DNA of 64,000 nt. Origin: Cupriavidus sp. U2. GTDB taxonomy: Bacteria > Pseudomonadota > Gammaproteobacteria > Burkholderiales > Burkholderiaceae. The stretch is from the NCBI RefSeq assembly GCF_009663685.2, contig NZ_RCOG02000001.1:62152-126151 (forward strand), in the 5' to 3' direction. Of this stretch, positions 50,010-57,622 are shown one piece after another. The translations under genes and the position numbers were made by a program. Position 1 is the first letter of the stretch. Every line of letters starts with the position of its first letter. The notes beneath the pieces are model-generated. The model saw nothing but the letters and a program-made list of their open reading frames with translations, did not search any database and was not told the origin of the DNA.

Positions 50010-51260
50010 TTACATGTTGTCGATCATCACCTGGCCGAAGCCCGAGCACGACACCTGCGTGGCGCCTTCCAGCAGCCGCGCGAAGTCATAGGTCACCTTC
50101 TTCGACTGGATCGATTTCTCCATCGACTCGATGATCAGGTCGGCAGCCTCGGTCCAGCCGATATGGCGCAGCATCATTTCTGCGGACAGGATTTCCGAAC
50201 CCGGATTCACGTAGTCCTTGCCAGCGTATTTCGGCGCCGTGCCATGCGTGGCCTCGAACATCGCCACGTCGTCCGACATGTTGGCGCCCGGCGCGATGCC
50301 GATGCCGCCCACCTGGGCCGCCAGCGCGTCGGAGATGTAGTCGCCGTTCAGGTTCAGCGTGGCGATCACCGAATACTCGGCCGGGCGCAGCAGCACCTGC
50401 TGCAGGAACGCATCGGCGATAACGTCCTTGATCACGATGTCGCGGCCGGTCTTCGGGTTCTTGAACCTGCACCACGGGCCACCATCGACCAGTTCGGCAC
50501 CGAATTCCTGCTGCGCCAGCTCGTAGCCCCAGTCACGGAAGCCACCCTCGGTGAACTTCATGATGTTGCCCTTGTGCACCAGCGTGACCGACGGCTTGTC
50601 GTTGTCGATCGCATACTGGATCGCCTTGCGCACCAGCCGTTGGGTGCCCTGTTTCGACACCGGCTTCACGCCAATGGCGGATGTGTCCGGGAAACGGATC
50701 TTCTTGACGCCCATTTCGTCCTGCAGGAAGGCGATCAGCTTCTTCGCCCCCTCGCTGCCGGCCTCCCATTCGATGCCGGCGTAGATGTCCTCCGAATTCT
50801 CGCGGAAGATCACCATATTGGTCTTTTCCGGCTCGCGCACCGGCGACGGCACGCCCTTGAAATATCGAACCGGGCGCAGGCACACATAGAGATCGAGCTG
50901 CTGGCGCAGCGCCACGTTCAGCGACCGGATGCCGCCACCAACCGGCGTGGTCAACGGGCCCTTGATCGACACCACGTACTCCTTGACCACGTCGAGCGTC
51001 TCTTCGGGCAGCCAGACGTCCGGGCCGTAGATGCGCGTGGACTTCTCGCCGGCGAAGACCTCCATCCACGCGATCCTGCGCTGGCCGCCATAGGCCTTGG
51101 CCACGGCGGCGTCCACCACCTTCAGCATCACCGGGGTGATATCGACGCCCGTGCCGTCGCCTTCGATATACGGAATGATCGGGTTGTCCGGCACGTTCAG
51201 CGAGAAATCGGCGTTGACCGTGATCTTCTCGCCTGCCGGCACCTTGATGTGCTGATACAT
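50010..51260 (-). CDS. icd: Isocitrate dehydrogenase (NADP+)
   Basis: This 416-residue TCA-cycle enzyme oxidatively decarboxylates isocitrate to 2-oxoglutarate. [15 protein letters not shown] is at the N-terminus. The [27 protein letters not shown] segment carries the active-site Ser that is phosphorylated in E. coli. [14 protein letters not shown] and [30 protein letters not shown] (coenzyme site) follow. ATG 51260 is chosen; the frame is open further upstream to 51416 but unconserved. A TACAAT element (51345-51340) and a 14-bp palindrome at 51421 lie upstream. Confidence 0.96.
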   Translation of the reverse strand: MYQHIKVPAGEKITVNADFSLNVPDNPIIPYIEGDGTGVDITPVMLKVVDAAVAKAYGGQRRIAWMEVFAGEKSTRIYGPDVWLPEETLDVVKEYVVSIKGPLTTPVGGGIRSLNVALRQQLDLYVCLRPVRYFKGVPSPVREPEKTNMVIFRENSEDIYAGIEWEAGSEGAKKLIAFLQDEMGVKKIRFPDTSAIGVKPVSKQGTQRLVRKAIQYAIDNDKPSVTLVHKGNIMKFTEGGFRDWGYELAQQEFGAELVDGGPWCRFKNPKTGRDIVIKDVIADAFLQQVLLRPAEYSVIATLNLNGDYISDALAAQVGGIGIAPGANMSDDVAMFEATHGTAPKYAGKDYVNPGSEILSAEMMLRHIGWTEAADLIIESMEKSIQSKKVTYDFARLLEGATQVSCSGFGQVMIDNM

Positions 51261-51420
51261 GTTCGTCTCCAACTGCGGATGGGGGTGATGGCTGGCACCA
51301 GGCCGCAGAGCCCGGCGACGCGATTGTGTTGTGCGAGGCATTGTAACGGGCGTTTCGCCACCGTCGCGTGTCCTCGGCCAACGGCATCCGCGCCCGGCGG
51401 GTGTGCCACATCGCACAGCA

Positions 51421-51434
51421 GTCTTATATAAGAC
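51421..51434. promoter_or_regulatory. Perfect 14-bp AT-rich palindrome upstream of icd
   Basis: GTCTTATATAAGAC is a perfect palindrome between the divergent icd and pseudouridine synthase genes, followed by the partial repeat ATAAGACC. The same 12-bp core recurs at 56320-56331 inside another promoter. It resembles an operator for a dimeric regulator that I cannot name. Confidence 0.65.
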
Positions 51435-51525
51435 ATAAGACCTATCTGTATATTATGCATAAAGCGATGGCGCGCGCCAACGTTTGCGCGCCGGCCATGG
51501 CGGCACTGGTGGATAATGCGCGGCC

Positions 51526-52137
51526 ATGACCTTGATCGCCCTCAACAAGCCCTTCCAGATGATGAGCCAGTTCTCCGCGCATCCGTCGCGGGCGACGCTG
51601 GCTGACTGCGTCGACATGCCTGGCGTCTACCCGGCCGGACGCCTCGACGCGGACAGTGAAGGCCTGCTGCTGCTGACCGACGACGGCGCGCTGCAGACGC
51701 GCATCGCCGACCCCAGGCACAAGCTGGCCAAGACCTATCTGGCGCAGGTGGAGGGCATACCCGACGATGCCGCGCTGGCCCGCCTGCGCGCGGGCGTGGA
51801 TCTTGGCGATTTCACGACGCTGCCGGCTGCTGTGCGCGTGGTCGATGCACCCGACTGGCTATGGGATCGCGATCCGCCGATCCGGTATCGCGCGGCCATT
51901 CCCACCACCTGGGTTGAACTGCAGATTCGCGAAGGCAAGAACCGCCAGGTGCGGCGGATGACGGCCGCCGTGGGCTTTCCCACGCTTCGGCTGATCCGGG
52001 CAGCCATCGGCAACCTGTCGCTGCCCGAGCTTGGCCTGATGCCGGGGCAATGGAGCGAGGTGGATGTCCGCGCACTGGGACTTCCATCCCGGCCATCACA
52101 TGTCCGTGGCGCAATACATGTGCCCAGACGCCGGTAA
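51526..52137 (+). CDS. RluE-like 23S rRNA pseudouridine synthase
   Basis: This 203-residue RsuA/RluB/E/F-family pseudouridine synthase lacks an S4 domain, as does RluE. The catalytic Asp lies in AGRLDADSEGLLLLTDDG near residue 40. KTYLAQVEG, ELQIREGKNRQVRRMTAAVGFPTLRLIR and the C-terminal GQWSEV segment are conserved. By similarity to RluE it would modify a uridine of 23S rRNA near the peptidyl transferase centre. ATG 51526 begins the domain directly (TLIALNKPFQMMSQFS). Confidence 0.9.
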   Translation: MTLIALNKPFQMMSQFSAHPSRATLADCVDMPGVYPAGRLDADSEGLLLLTDDGALQTRIADPRHKLAKTYLAQVEGIPDDAALARLRAGVDLGDFTTLPAAVRVVDAPDWLWDRDPPIRYRAAIPTTWVELQIREGKNRQVRRMTAAVGFPTLRLIRAAIGNLSLPELGLMPGQWSEVDVRALGLPSRPSHVRGAIHVPRRR

Positions 52138-52261
52138 AACGCAGTTACAAATAGTGTTAAACACGACGTCAACGGCAAAAGATGGCGTTTCGTTTTTGCG
52201 AGTGACACGTCTACGCGCGTCGAACCCTCCAAATACTGGATACATTTCTGAGGTACTCGCA

Positions 52262-52456
52262 ATGAAAAAACTGATCGCTGCCCTGGTTGTTGGCCTGTTC
52301 GCTACCGGCGCTTTCGCGCAAGCTTCGGCTCCCGCTGCTGACGCTGCGCCGGCCGCCAAGGAAGCCGCGAAGCCCGCGAAGTCCACCCATCACAAGCATT
52401 CGTCGACCAAGCACCACGCCAAGAAGGCGGAAGCTTCGGCACCGGCCGCCCAGTAA
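52262..52456 (+). CDS. Small exported His/Lys/Ala-rich protein (Asr-like)
   Basis: This 64-residue product has a clear Sec signal peptide (MKKLIAALVVGLFATGAFA, cleavage after AFA). The mature chain is made almost only of Ala, Lys, His, Ser and Pro, with KSTHHKHSSTKHHAKKAEA. The composition and plan resemble the acid-shock protein Asr of enterobacteria, a periplasmic polycation, but the sequence is too low in complexity to prove homology. CTGAGG lies ~10 bases before the ATG. No partner gene is apparent. Confidence 0.7.
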   Translation: MKKLIAALVVGLFATGAFAQASAPAADAAPAAKEAAKPAKSTHHKHSSTKHHAKKAEASAPAAQ

Positions 52457-52607
52457 GGCGACCCCGCGCGCGGACACCTTCCGCGCGTCTGTAGAAAGGC
52501 AGGCGCCCATGCGACCTGCCTTTTTTCATGTCCGGCGCTTTCGGCACGGCCGGCATGGCTGCGCTATGCTCTCGCCTGCAGCAAGACCCCCAACGACAAG
52601 ATCCGCC

Positions 52608-53057
52608 ATGCATCCCGTGTTCAAGACCTTGATGGCCGTGGGCGCCGCCGCGCTGACGAGCCTGGCCCAGGCGCAGTCCGCGCTGCCTGTCATCCCGCTG
52701 ACCGCCGGCATGTACGCCATCCAGGCCGAAGTGGCGGCATCGTCCGAAGCGCGCGAGCGCGGCTTGATGTTCCGCAAGTCGATGCCCGCCAACGCCGGCA
52801 TGCTGTTCGTGTTCGAGGAAAAGGCCGGGCACTGCTTCTGGATGCGCAACACGGACCTGCCGCTTTCCATCGCCTTCCTGGCCGATGACGGCAGCATCGT
52901 GAACATCGAGGACATGAAGCCCCAGACCGAGGACAACCACTGCCCGCGCGCGGCCGTGCGCTACGCGCTGGAGATGAACAAGGGCTGGTTTGCGCAGAAG
53001 GGCATCAAGCCCGGCGCAAAGATCGGCGGCCTGCCGCAAGCGCGGCAGGGGCAATAG
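52608..53057 (+). CDS. DUF192-family exported protein
   Basis: This 149-residue protein has a signal peptide (~residues 1-23, cleavage after AQA) and the DUF192 fold. The conserved segments are ARERGLMFRKSMPANAGMLFVF, CFWMRNTDLPLSIAFLADDGSIVNI and YALEMNKGWFAQKGIKPGAKI. The family is periplasmic or extracellular in many bacteria and has no established biochemical function. Upstream in-frame ATGs (for example 52509) would add an unconserved N-terminus; 52608 places the signal peptide correctly. Confidence 0.85.
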   Translation: MHPVFKTLMAVGAAALTSLAQAQSALPVIPLTAGMYAIQAEVAASSEARERGLMFRKSMPANAGMLFVFEEKAGHCFWMRNTDLPLSIAFLADDGSIVNIEDMKPQTEDNHCPRAAVRYALEMNKGWFAQKGIKPGAKIGGLPQARQGQ

Positions 53058-53081
53058 CGTTTCCTGGTTCGATCGTGCTTC

Positions 53082-53567
53082 CTAGTCGCGGAAGTTGTTG
53101 AAGTCCAGGGGCGCCTCGCTGACGTCCTTGCGCAGCAGCGCGATCACCGACTGCAGGTCGTCGCGCTTGGTGCCCGTCACGCGCACGGCGTCGCCCTGGA
53201 TGCTGGCCTGCACCTTGATCTTGCTGTCCTTGATCATGCGCACGATTTTCTTCGACAGGTCGCCGGTCACACCCTTCTTGATCGTGATGACCTGCTTGAC
53301 CTTGTCGCCGCTGATCTTCTCGACCTTGCCGTAGTCCAGGAAGCGCACGTCCACATTGCGCTTGGCCATCTTGTTGATCATCACGTCCTTGACCTGGCCG
53401 AGCTTGAAGTCGTCATCGGCAAACGCGGTCAGTTCGCCTTCCTTCTGCTCGACGCGGGCGTCGGACCCCTTGAAGTCGAAACGCGTGGAGATTTCCTTGT
53501 TGGCCTGTTCCACGGCGTTCTTCACTTCCACCATATTGGCTTCACACACTACGTCAAACGACGGCAT
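53082..53567 (-). CDS. YajQ-family nucleotide-binding protein
   Basis: This 161-residue protein begins [20 protein letters not shown] and contains [12 protein letters not shown] and the C-terminal [27 protein letters not shown], all family-diagnostic. It has two ferredoxin-like folds. YajQ relatives bind nucleotides, and a Xanthomonas member binds cyclic di-GMP; whether this one does is unknown. It is divergent from murB. Confidence 0.95.
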   Translation of the reverse strand: MPSFDVVCEANMVEVKNAVEQANKEISTRFDFKGSDARVEQKEGELTAFADDDFKLGQVKDVMINKMAKRNVDVRFLDYGKVEKISGDKVKQVITIKKGVTGDLSKKIVRMIKDSKIKVQASIQGDAVRVTGTKRDDLQSVIALLRKDVSEAPLDFNNFRD

Positions 53568-53629
53568 ATCGATTCTCCTGGTCTTGCATGGCGCGCCGTT
53601 TGCCCCGGCGGCCGGTTCATGCGGTTACG

Positions 53630-53635
53630 TATAAT
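53630..53635 (+). promoter_or_regulatory. -10 element of the murB promoter
   Basis: A perfect TATAAT 39 bp upstream of the murB ATG, in the divergent yajQ-murB gap; the -35 is not obvious. Confidence 0.45.
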
Positions 53636-53674
53636 CTTGGCCTGCCCCGGTCCGGGGTGCTTTCCCCGTCCTTC

Positions 53675-54697
53675 ATGGCAGATTTTTACGAATTTTATCC
53701 CCTGCGCACCCACAATACATTCGGGTTCGATGCGCGTGCGCGTCTGGCGGCGCATATTCGCAGCGAATCCGACCTGGTTTCGGCCCTGTCGGACCCGCGC
53801 GCGGCCGGGATGCCGGTGGTGGTGCTCGGGGGTGGCAGCAACGTCGTGCTGACCGGCGATCTCGACGCCTGCGTGCTGCTGATGGAAATCCCGGGCTACG
53901 ACATCGCCGAGGACGTCACCGAAGGCCGCGCCGACTGGCTCGTGACGGCCGGTGCCGGCGAAAACTGGCACGGCCTGGTGAGCCGCACGGTTGCCGACGG
54001 TGTGCCGGGCCTCGAAAACCTGGCCCTGATCCCGGGCACGGCCGGCGCCGCCCCGATCCAGAACATCGGCGCCTATGGCGTGGAATTGCGGGACCGCTTC
54101 GCACGGCTGCGCGCCTACGATCGCCAGGCACGCGAATTCGTCACGCTGGATCTGGACGCCTGCGCGTTCGGCTACCGCGACAGCCTGTTCAAGCGCGAAG
54201 GCCGCGACCGCTACATCATCACGGCCGTGACGCTGCGGCTGCCGAAGGCCTGGCAGCCAGTGCTGAACTACGGCGAACTGGCGCGCGAACTGCAACACAT
54301 TGCATCACCCAGCGCCGCACAGGTGCGCGATGCCGTCATCGCCATCCGCTCGCGCAAGCTGCCCGATCCGGCACAGATCGGCAACGCGGGCTCGTTCTTC
54401 AAGAATCCGGTGGTGGAAGCGGCGCAGCGCGATGCGCTGGTGGCCGAGCATCCGGCGCTGGTCAGCTATCCCCAGCCCGACGGTCGCTACAAGCTGGCGG
54501 CGGGCTGGCTGATCGACCAGTGCGGCTTCAAGGGCCTGGACGACGGCCCGGTGGGCGTCTACGGCAAGCAGGCGCTGGTGCTGGTGCATCATGGCGGCGG
54601 CACGGGCGCCGCGCTGCTGAAGCTGGCGGACCGCATCGCGGATACGGTCCAGGCGCGCTTTGGCGTCAGGATCGAGCCGGAACCGGTGATCCTTTGA
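53675..54697 (+). CDS. murB: UDP-N-acetylenolpyruvoylglucosamine reductase
   Basis: This 340-residue FAD enzyme reduces UDP-GlcNAc-enolpyruvate to UDP-MurNAc, the second committed step of peptidoglycan synthesis. [15 protein letters not shown] is the FAD phosphate loop. [33 protein letters not shown] and [11 protein letters not shown] (with the catalytic Ser) follow. [21 protein letters not shown] marks the type I form. ATG 53675 gives the usual N-terminus ([16 protein letters not shown]). Confidence 0.96.
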   Translation: MADFYEFYPLRTHNTFGFDARARLAAHIRSESDLVSALSDPRAAGMPVVVLGGGSNVVLTGDLDACVLLMEIPGYDIAEDVTEGRADWLVTAGAGENWHGLVSRTVADGVPGLENLALIPGTAGAAPIQNIGAYGVELRDRFARLRAYDRQAREFVTLDLDACAFGYRDSLFKREGRDRYIITAVTLRLPKAWQPVLNYGELARELQHIASPSAAQVRDAVIAIRSRKLPDPAQIGNAGSFFKNPVVEAAQRDALVAEHPALVSYPQPDGRYKLAAGWLIDQCGFKGLDDGPVGVYGKQALVLVHHGGGTGAALLKLADRIADTVQARFGVRIEPEPVIL

Positions 54698-54706
54698 AGG
54701 GTGTAC

Positions 54707-54740
54707 TTCTCCCCTCTCCCGCCGGCGGGAGAGGGGAGAA
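54707..54740. repeat. 34-bp perfect REP-like palindrome
   Basis: TTCTCCCCTCTCCCGC at 54707-54722 and its exact complement at 54725-54740 are joined by a CG that is itself symmetric. It lies between convergent murB and ppnP and is the most perfect copy of the repeat family here. Confidence 0.9.
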
Positions 54741-54763
54741 AACCGTGCAGCTCAAGCCAAAGC

Positions 54764-55075
54764 TCAAGCGAAGTGGCAGACGTAGTCCAGGGTCTCGGTC
54801 ACTTCGATGTCGAAGCTGCTATTGCCCGGCACGTCGAACTGCTGGCCCGCGCCGTAGGTCTTCCATTCTTCCGAGCCGGCCAGGCGCACGCGGCAGCTGC
54901 CCGCGTTGATTTCCATGACTTCCGGCGCGCCCGTGCTGAACGTCAGCGCGGCCGGAAAGATCACGCCCAGCGTCTTGCGCGTGCCATCGGCAAACAGCAC
55001 CGTGTGGCTCACGCACTTGCCATCGAAATACAGGTTGGCCTTTTTGACGACCGACACATTGTCGAACTGGCTCAT
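54764..55075 (-). CDS. ppnP: Pyrimidine/purine nucleoside phosphorylase (DUF1255/PpnP)
   Basis: This 103-residue cupin-fold protein has the family pattern [17 protein letters not shown] at the N-terminus, [21 protein letters not shown] in the middle, and [25 protein letters not shown] at the end. Characterised homologues phosphorolyse diverse nucleosides. ATG 55075 is preceded by GAGGAG. It lies downstream of argF on the same strand but is separated by a terminator at 55112-55139, so it may have its own promoter or depend on read-through. Confidence 0.92.
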   Translation of the reverse strand: MSQFDNVSVVKKANLYFDGKCVSHTVLFADGTRKTLGVIFPAALTFSTGAPEVMEINAGSCRVRLAGSEEWKTYGAGQQFDVPGNSSFDIEVTETLDYVCHFA

Positions 55076-55111
55076 CTCAATCTCCTCGGATCTTGCGGTT
55101 CGTAAAGACGT

Positions 55112-55139
55112 AAAAAAGGGAGCCATCGCGGCCCCCTTT
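55112..55139 (-). terminator. Intrinsic terminator of argF
   Basis: AAAGGG-A-GCC and GGC-C-CCCTTT form a stem with one mismatch; on the minus strand it ends in a six-base T-run 20-47 bp after the argF stop. Confidence 0.75.
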
Positions 55140-55158
55140 CATTGGCTCCAGCGGCGGC

Positions 55159-56082
55159 TCAGTAGCGGCCGCAGAGCAGGTATTCCATCAGCGCCTTCTG
55201 CACGTGCAGGCGGTTCTCGGCTTCTTCCCACACCACGCTGCGCGGGCCGTCGATGACGGCGGCTTCCACTTCCTCGCCACGGTGCGCCGGCAGGCAGTGC
55301 ATGAACAGGGCATCGTCAGCGGCGCAGTCCATCATCGCCGTGGTCACCATCCAGTCCTTGAACGCGCGCTTGCGCGCTTCGTTCTCGGCCTCGAAGCCCA
55401 TGCTGGTCCAGACGTCCGTGGTCACCAGGTGCGCGCCCTGGCAGGCTTCCAGCGGATTGGCGAACACCCTCACGCGCGGCGCGGCCGATGCCGGCACCAT
55501 GGCCGGGTCCAGCTGGTAGCCCGGGGGCGCCGAGAACGTGAACGTGAAGTCGAGCCGCTCGGCCGCCTGGATCCAGGTGTAAGCCATGTTGTTGGCGTCA
55601 CCGATCCAGGCCACGGTCTTGCCGGCAATGCTGCCGCGCTGCTCGATATACGTGAAGATATCGGCCAGCACCTGGCAGGGGTGGTATTCGTTGGTCAGCC
55701 CGTTGATCACCGGCACGCGCGAATGCGCGGCAAAGCGGTCGATGATGTCCTGGCCGTAGGTGCGGATCATGATGATGTCGACCATGCGCGAGATCACCTG
55801 TGCGGCATCCTCGATCGGCTCGCCACGCCCCAGCTGCGAATCGCGCGTGTTCAGGAACACCGCATGGCCACCCAGCTGGTGGACACCGGCCTCGAACGAC
55901 AGGCGCGTACGCGTGGAATTCTTTTCGAAGATCATGGCCAGCGTGCGGTCGTGCAGCGGGTGCCATGTCTCGTAGTTCTTGAACTTCGCCTTCAGGATCC
56001 TCGCGCGGTCCAGCAGGTACGCGTACTCGTCGGCACCGAGGTCGCTGAACTGGAGGTAATGCTTGATCGGGGTTGGGCTCAT
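55159..56082 (-). CDS. argF: Ornithine carbamoyltransferase (anabolic)
   Basis: This 307-residue enzyme converts ornithine and carbamoyl phosphate to citrulline, the sixth step of arginine synthesis. The carbamoyl-phosphate loop is Ser56-Thr57-Arg58-Thr59 in FEKNSTRTRLSFE. HPCQVLADIFTYIE and MHCLPAHRGEEVE are ornithine-side motifs. The ATG at 56082 gives the canonical start (SPTPIKHYLQFSDLGADEY). There is no Shine-Dalgarno sequence; the 11 bases before the ATG are TTCTTTGTTTT. The ATG overlaps the TGA of an arginine-rich upstream ORF (56079-56207), so argF translation appears to depend on coupling to that ORF. Confidence 0.95.
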   Translation of the reverse strand: MSPTPIKHYLQFSDLGADEYAYLLDRARILKAKFKNYETWHPLHDRTLAMIFEKNSTRTRLSFEAGVHQLGGHAVFLNTRDSQLGRGEPIEDAAQVISRMVDIIMIRTYGQDIIDRFAAHSRVPVINGLTNEYHPCQVLADIFTYIEQRGSIAGKTVAWIGDANNMAYTWIQAAERLDFTFTFSAPPGYQLDPAMVPASAAPRVRVFANPLEACQGAHLVTTDVWTSMGFEAENEARKRAFKDWMVTTAMMDCAADDALFMHCLPAHRGEEVEAAVIDGPRSVVWEEAENRLHVQKALMEYLLCGRY

Positions 56083-56207
56083 AAAACAAAGAAGGCGGCT
56101 CGCTTGGGACACGCAGCCCGATTGCGCGGAAGTGCAATCCATGAGGGCTGGAGCGTGTCGCGGAGCCGCCTTTCGCGTCGCTTACGCAATGTAATTGCAA
56201 AGATCAT
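56079..56207 (-). CDS. Putative arginine-rich leader peptide of argF
   Basis: This 42-codon ORF starts at ATG 56207 and its TGA (56081-56079) overlaps the argF ATG as ATGA. Nine of 42 residues are Arg, six of them within residues 8-16 (LRKRRERRLR spans 7-16), including a rare AGG codon at position 13. An extended -10 element places the transcript start within two bases of its ATG, so it would be leaderless like the argD leader. Codons 13-15 are the 5' arm of a long hairpin whose 3' arm ends just before argF. Ribosome pausing on the Arg run would hold that arm open. The function is inferred from arrangement; the peptide has no known family. Confidence 0.6.
   Translation of the reverse strand: MIFAITLRKRRERRLRDTLQPSWIALPRNRAACPKRAAFFVL
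56083..56170 (-). promoter_or_regulatory. Long leader hairpin directly upstream of argF
   Basis: Read on the minus strand, four nested stems occur: GGCGGCTC (56170-56163) with GAGCCGCC (56101-56094), GACACGC (56159-56153) with GCGTGTC (56114-56108), AGCCC (56149-56145) with GGGCT (56119-56115), and GATTGC (56139-56134) with GCAATC (56125-56120). Together they make 26 base pairs, followed by TTCTTTGTTTT and the argF ATG. It can act as an intrinsic terminator or as a block to argF translation. Confidence 0.65.
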
Positions 56208-56212
56208 AAGGG

Positions 56213-56221
56213 ATTATTCCA
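56213..56221 (-). promoter_or_regulatory. Extended -10 promoter element of the argF leader
   Basis: TGGAATAAT on the minus strand (56221-56213) matches an extended -10 (TGnTATAAT with one change). Transcription should start 5-7 bases on, at the leader ATG (56207). The -35 is poor, as is usual with extended -10 promoters. Confidence 0.55.
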
Positions 56222-56319
56222 GCTTTGGCGAGCCCGGTCCGTTAACCTCCAGAAGCGGCACTGGCGCGCCCCTGGGGGTCACTGACAGGTTTCCGACAGG
56301 ATTCAGCCTTATGCGCAGG

Positions 56320-56337
56320 TCTTATATAAGATATAAT
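56320..56337 (+). promoter_or_regulatory. Promoter with AT-rich palindrome upstream of the DUF3579 gene
   Basis: A perfect -10 TATAAT (56332-56337) is immediately preceded by TCTTATATAAGA (56320-56331), the same 12-bp core as the palindrome upstream of icd. A TTATGC 17 bp before the -10 is a weak -35. A bound regulator would sit in the promoter spacer. Confidence 0.65.
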
Positions 56338-56532
56338 ACTCGCTGATTCACGCGGGGCCCGGCATACCGATGCCAACAGCCCGCCGCCGGCATCAAAAGT
56401 GCCCCCGCCGACACCACGCCCCGCTGGTCATGTCCGGATGCGCGCGAACCATTCGCCCGCCGGATGCGTCAAACGGTGCGCCCGTTGAAGCGGGTTTACC
56501 GTCGAGTCACCAAGCAGAATCCCCGCAGTCCC

Positions 56533-56838
56533 ATGACCACCCCCCAAGTCCGCGAATATTTCATCCAAGGCGTTACGAAGGAAGGCAAGACCTTCCGCCC
56601 CAGCGACTGGGCCGAGCGGCTGTGCGGCGTGATGGCGCAATTCCGTCCCGAAGGCGATACCGGCGATCCCCGCCTGACCTACTCGCCGTATGTGCGCCCG
56701 GTGATCGTGGCTGGCGTCAAGAACGTGGTGGTGGATACCCGGCTGCGCGACATCGAGCCGAAGGCGCTCGATTTTGTCCTGAACTTCGCCCGCGACAACA
56801 ACCTCCAGGTGGTGGAAGCCTGCTCGGTCGAACACTGA
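56533..56838 (+). CDS. DUF3579-family protein
   Basis: This 101-residue protein has the family segments REYFIQGVTKEGKTFRPSDWAERLCGVMAQFRP and YSPYVRPVIVAGVKNVVVDTRLRDIEP. No signal peptide or membrane segment is seen. The family is largely confined to betaproteobacteria and has no assigned function. ATG 56533 begins MTTPQVREYF; a longer frame upstream is unconserved. Its promoter carries the palindrome shared with icd. The gene is convergent with rpsT and has its own terminator. Confidence 0.88.
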   Translation: MTTPQVREYFIQGVTKEGKTFRPSDWAERLCGVMAQFRPEGDTGDPRLTYSPYVRPVIVAGVKNVVVDTRLRDIEPKALDFVLNFARDNNLQVVEACSVEH

Positions 56839-56866
56839 CACCGAAGTCGACGCACCCCATATGAAG

Positions 56867-56891
56867 AAACCCGGCCGGCGCCGGGTTTTTT
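56867..56891 (+). terminator. Intrinsic terminator of the DUF3579 gene
   Basis: AAACCCGG and CCGGGTTT form an 8-bp stem around CCGGCG, followed by a six-base T-run. Confidence 0.85.
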
Positions 56892-56940
56892 GTTGCCGGC
56901 CGCACGCGGCCAAGCCAGCCGCAGCGACGCCCCAGAAAAC

Positions 56941-56968
56941 AAAAAAGCCCGTCCGAAGACGAGCTTTT
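56941..56968 (-). terminator. Intrinsic terminator of rpsT
   Basis: On the minus strand AGCTCGTC and GACGGGCT (one G-U) pair around TTCG, followed by TTTTTT, 35-60 bp after the rpsT stop. Confidence 0.8.
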
Positions 56969-57002
56969 CTTTCTGCAGGCCACCGGGGTGGCCCAGGCAG
57001 AC

Positions 57003-57269
57003 TTAGGCGGCCATGCCCTTGATGGCTGCCGACAGGCGCGACTTGTGACGAGCGGCCTTGTTCTTGTGCACGATCTTCTTGTCAGCAATGCTGTCGATGA
57101 TCGTTTGCGACTGCTTGAAGATTTCAGCAGCTGCAGCCTTGTCGCCGGCGTCGATTGCCTTGCGAACTGCCTTGACGGCGGTGCGCAGACGCGAGCGCAG
57201 GCTGGAATTGTGGGCGTTCGCGGCGACGGCTTGGCGCGCGCGCTTGCGAGCTTGTGCGGAATTTGCCAT
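57003..57269 (-). CDS. rpsT: 30S ribosomal protein S20
   Basis: This 88-residue S20 begins [23 protein letters not shown] and ends with [20 protein letters not shown]. It is monocistronic, highly basic and of normal size, with AGGAAG upstream of the ATG. It is divergent from murJ, a frequent pairing in proteobacteria. Confidence 0.98.
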   Translation of the reverse strand: MANSAQARKRARQAVAANAHNSSLRSRLRTAVKAVRKAIDAGDKAAAAEIFKQSQTIIDSIADKKIVHKNKAARHKSRLSAAIKGMAA

Positions 57270-57622
57270 GTATCTCTTCCTGAATTCAGAATGCGCGCCC
57301 GGGGCGACGCAATAATTTGGGACGCAACAATTAAGTCACATCGTGCGACCCGGGATGTTTCGACAAACGAATCCTGGACGCGACTGTCCTTGCGAATCGG
57401 CGATTATACACACATGCTGCCGGCACAGGCAAGGGTGATTCGTATACCCGCGCTGACGGTCACCCAACATCGGCCGATCCGTATAATAAGCGCCACATCC
57501 GGCGCCGCCTGGCCGCAGACCGTGGCGCCGCGGCAACTTTTGGGGCCAAACGGGCGTCTGAACCGCATTCCGCCCTGGCTGCGTAGCGGCCGGCCGGCCT
57601 GAAGCTTTCCCCGACTACCACC
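57270..57622. other. Divergent promoter region between rpsT and murJ
   Basis: The 353-bp gap holds no supported gene. A perfect -10 TATAAT (57482-57487, plus strand) lies 141 bp upstream of murJ without a strong -35. Promoter elements for rpsT are presumably in 57270-57400 but are not clear by eye. Confidence 0.5.
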
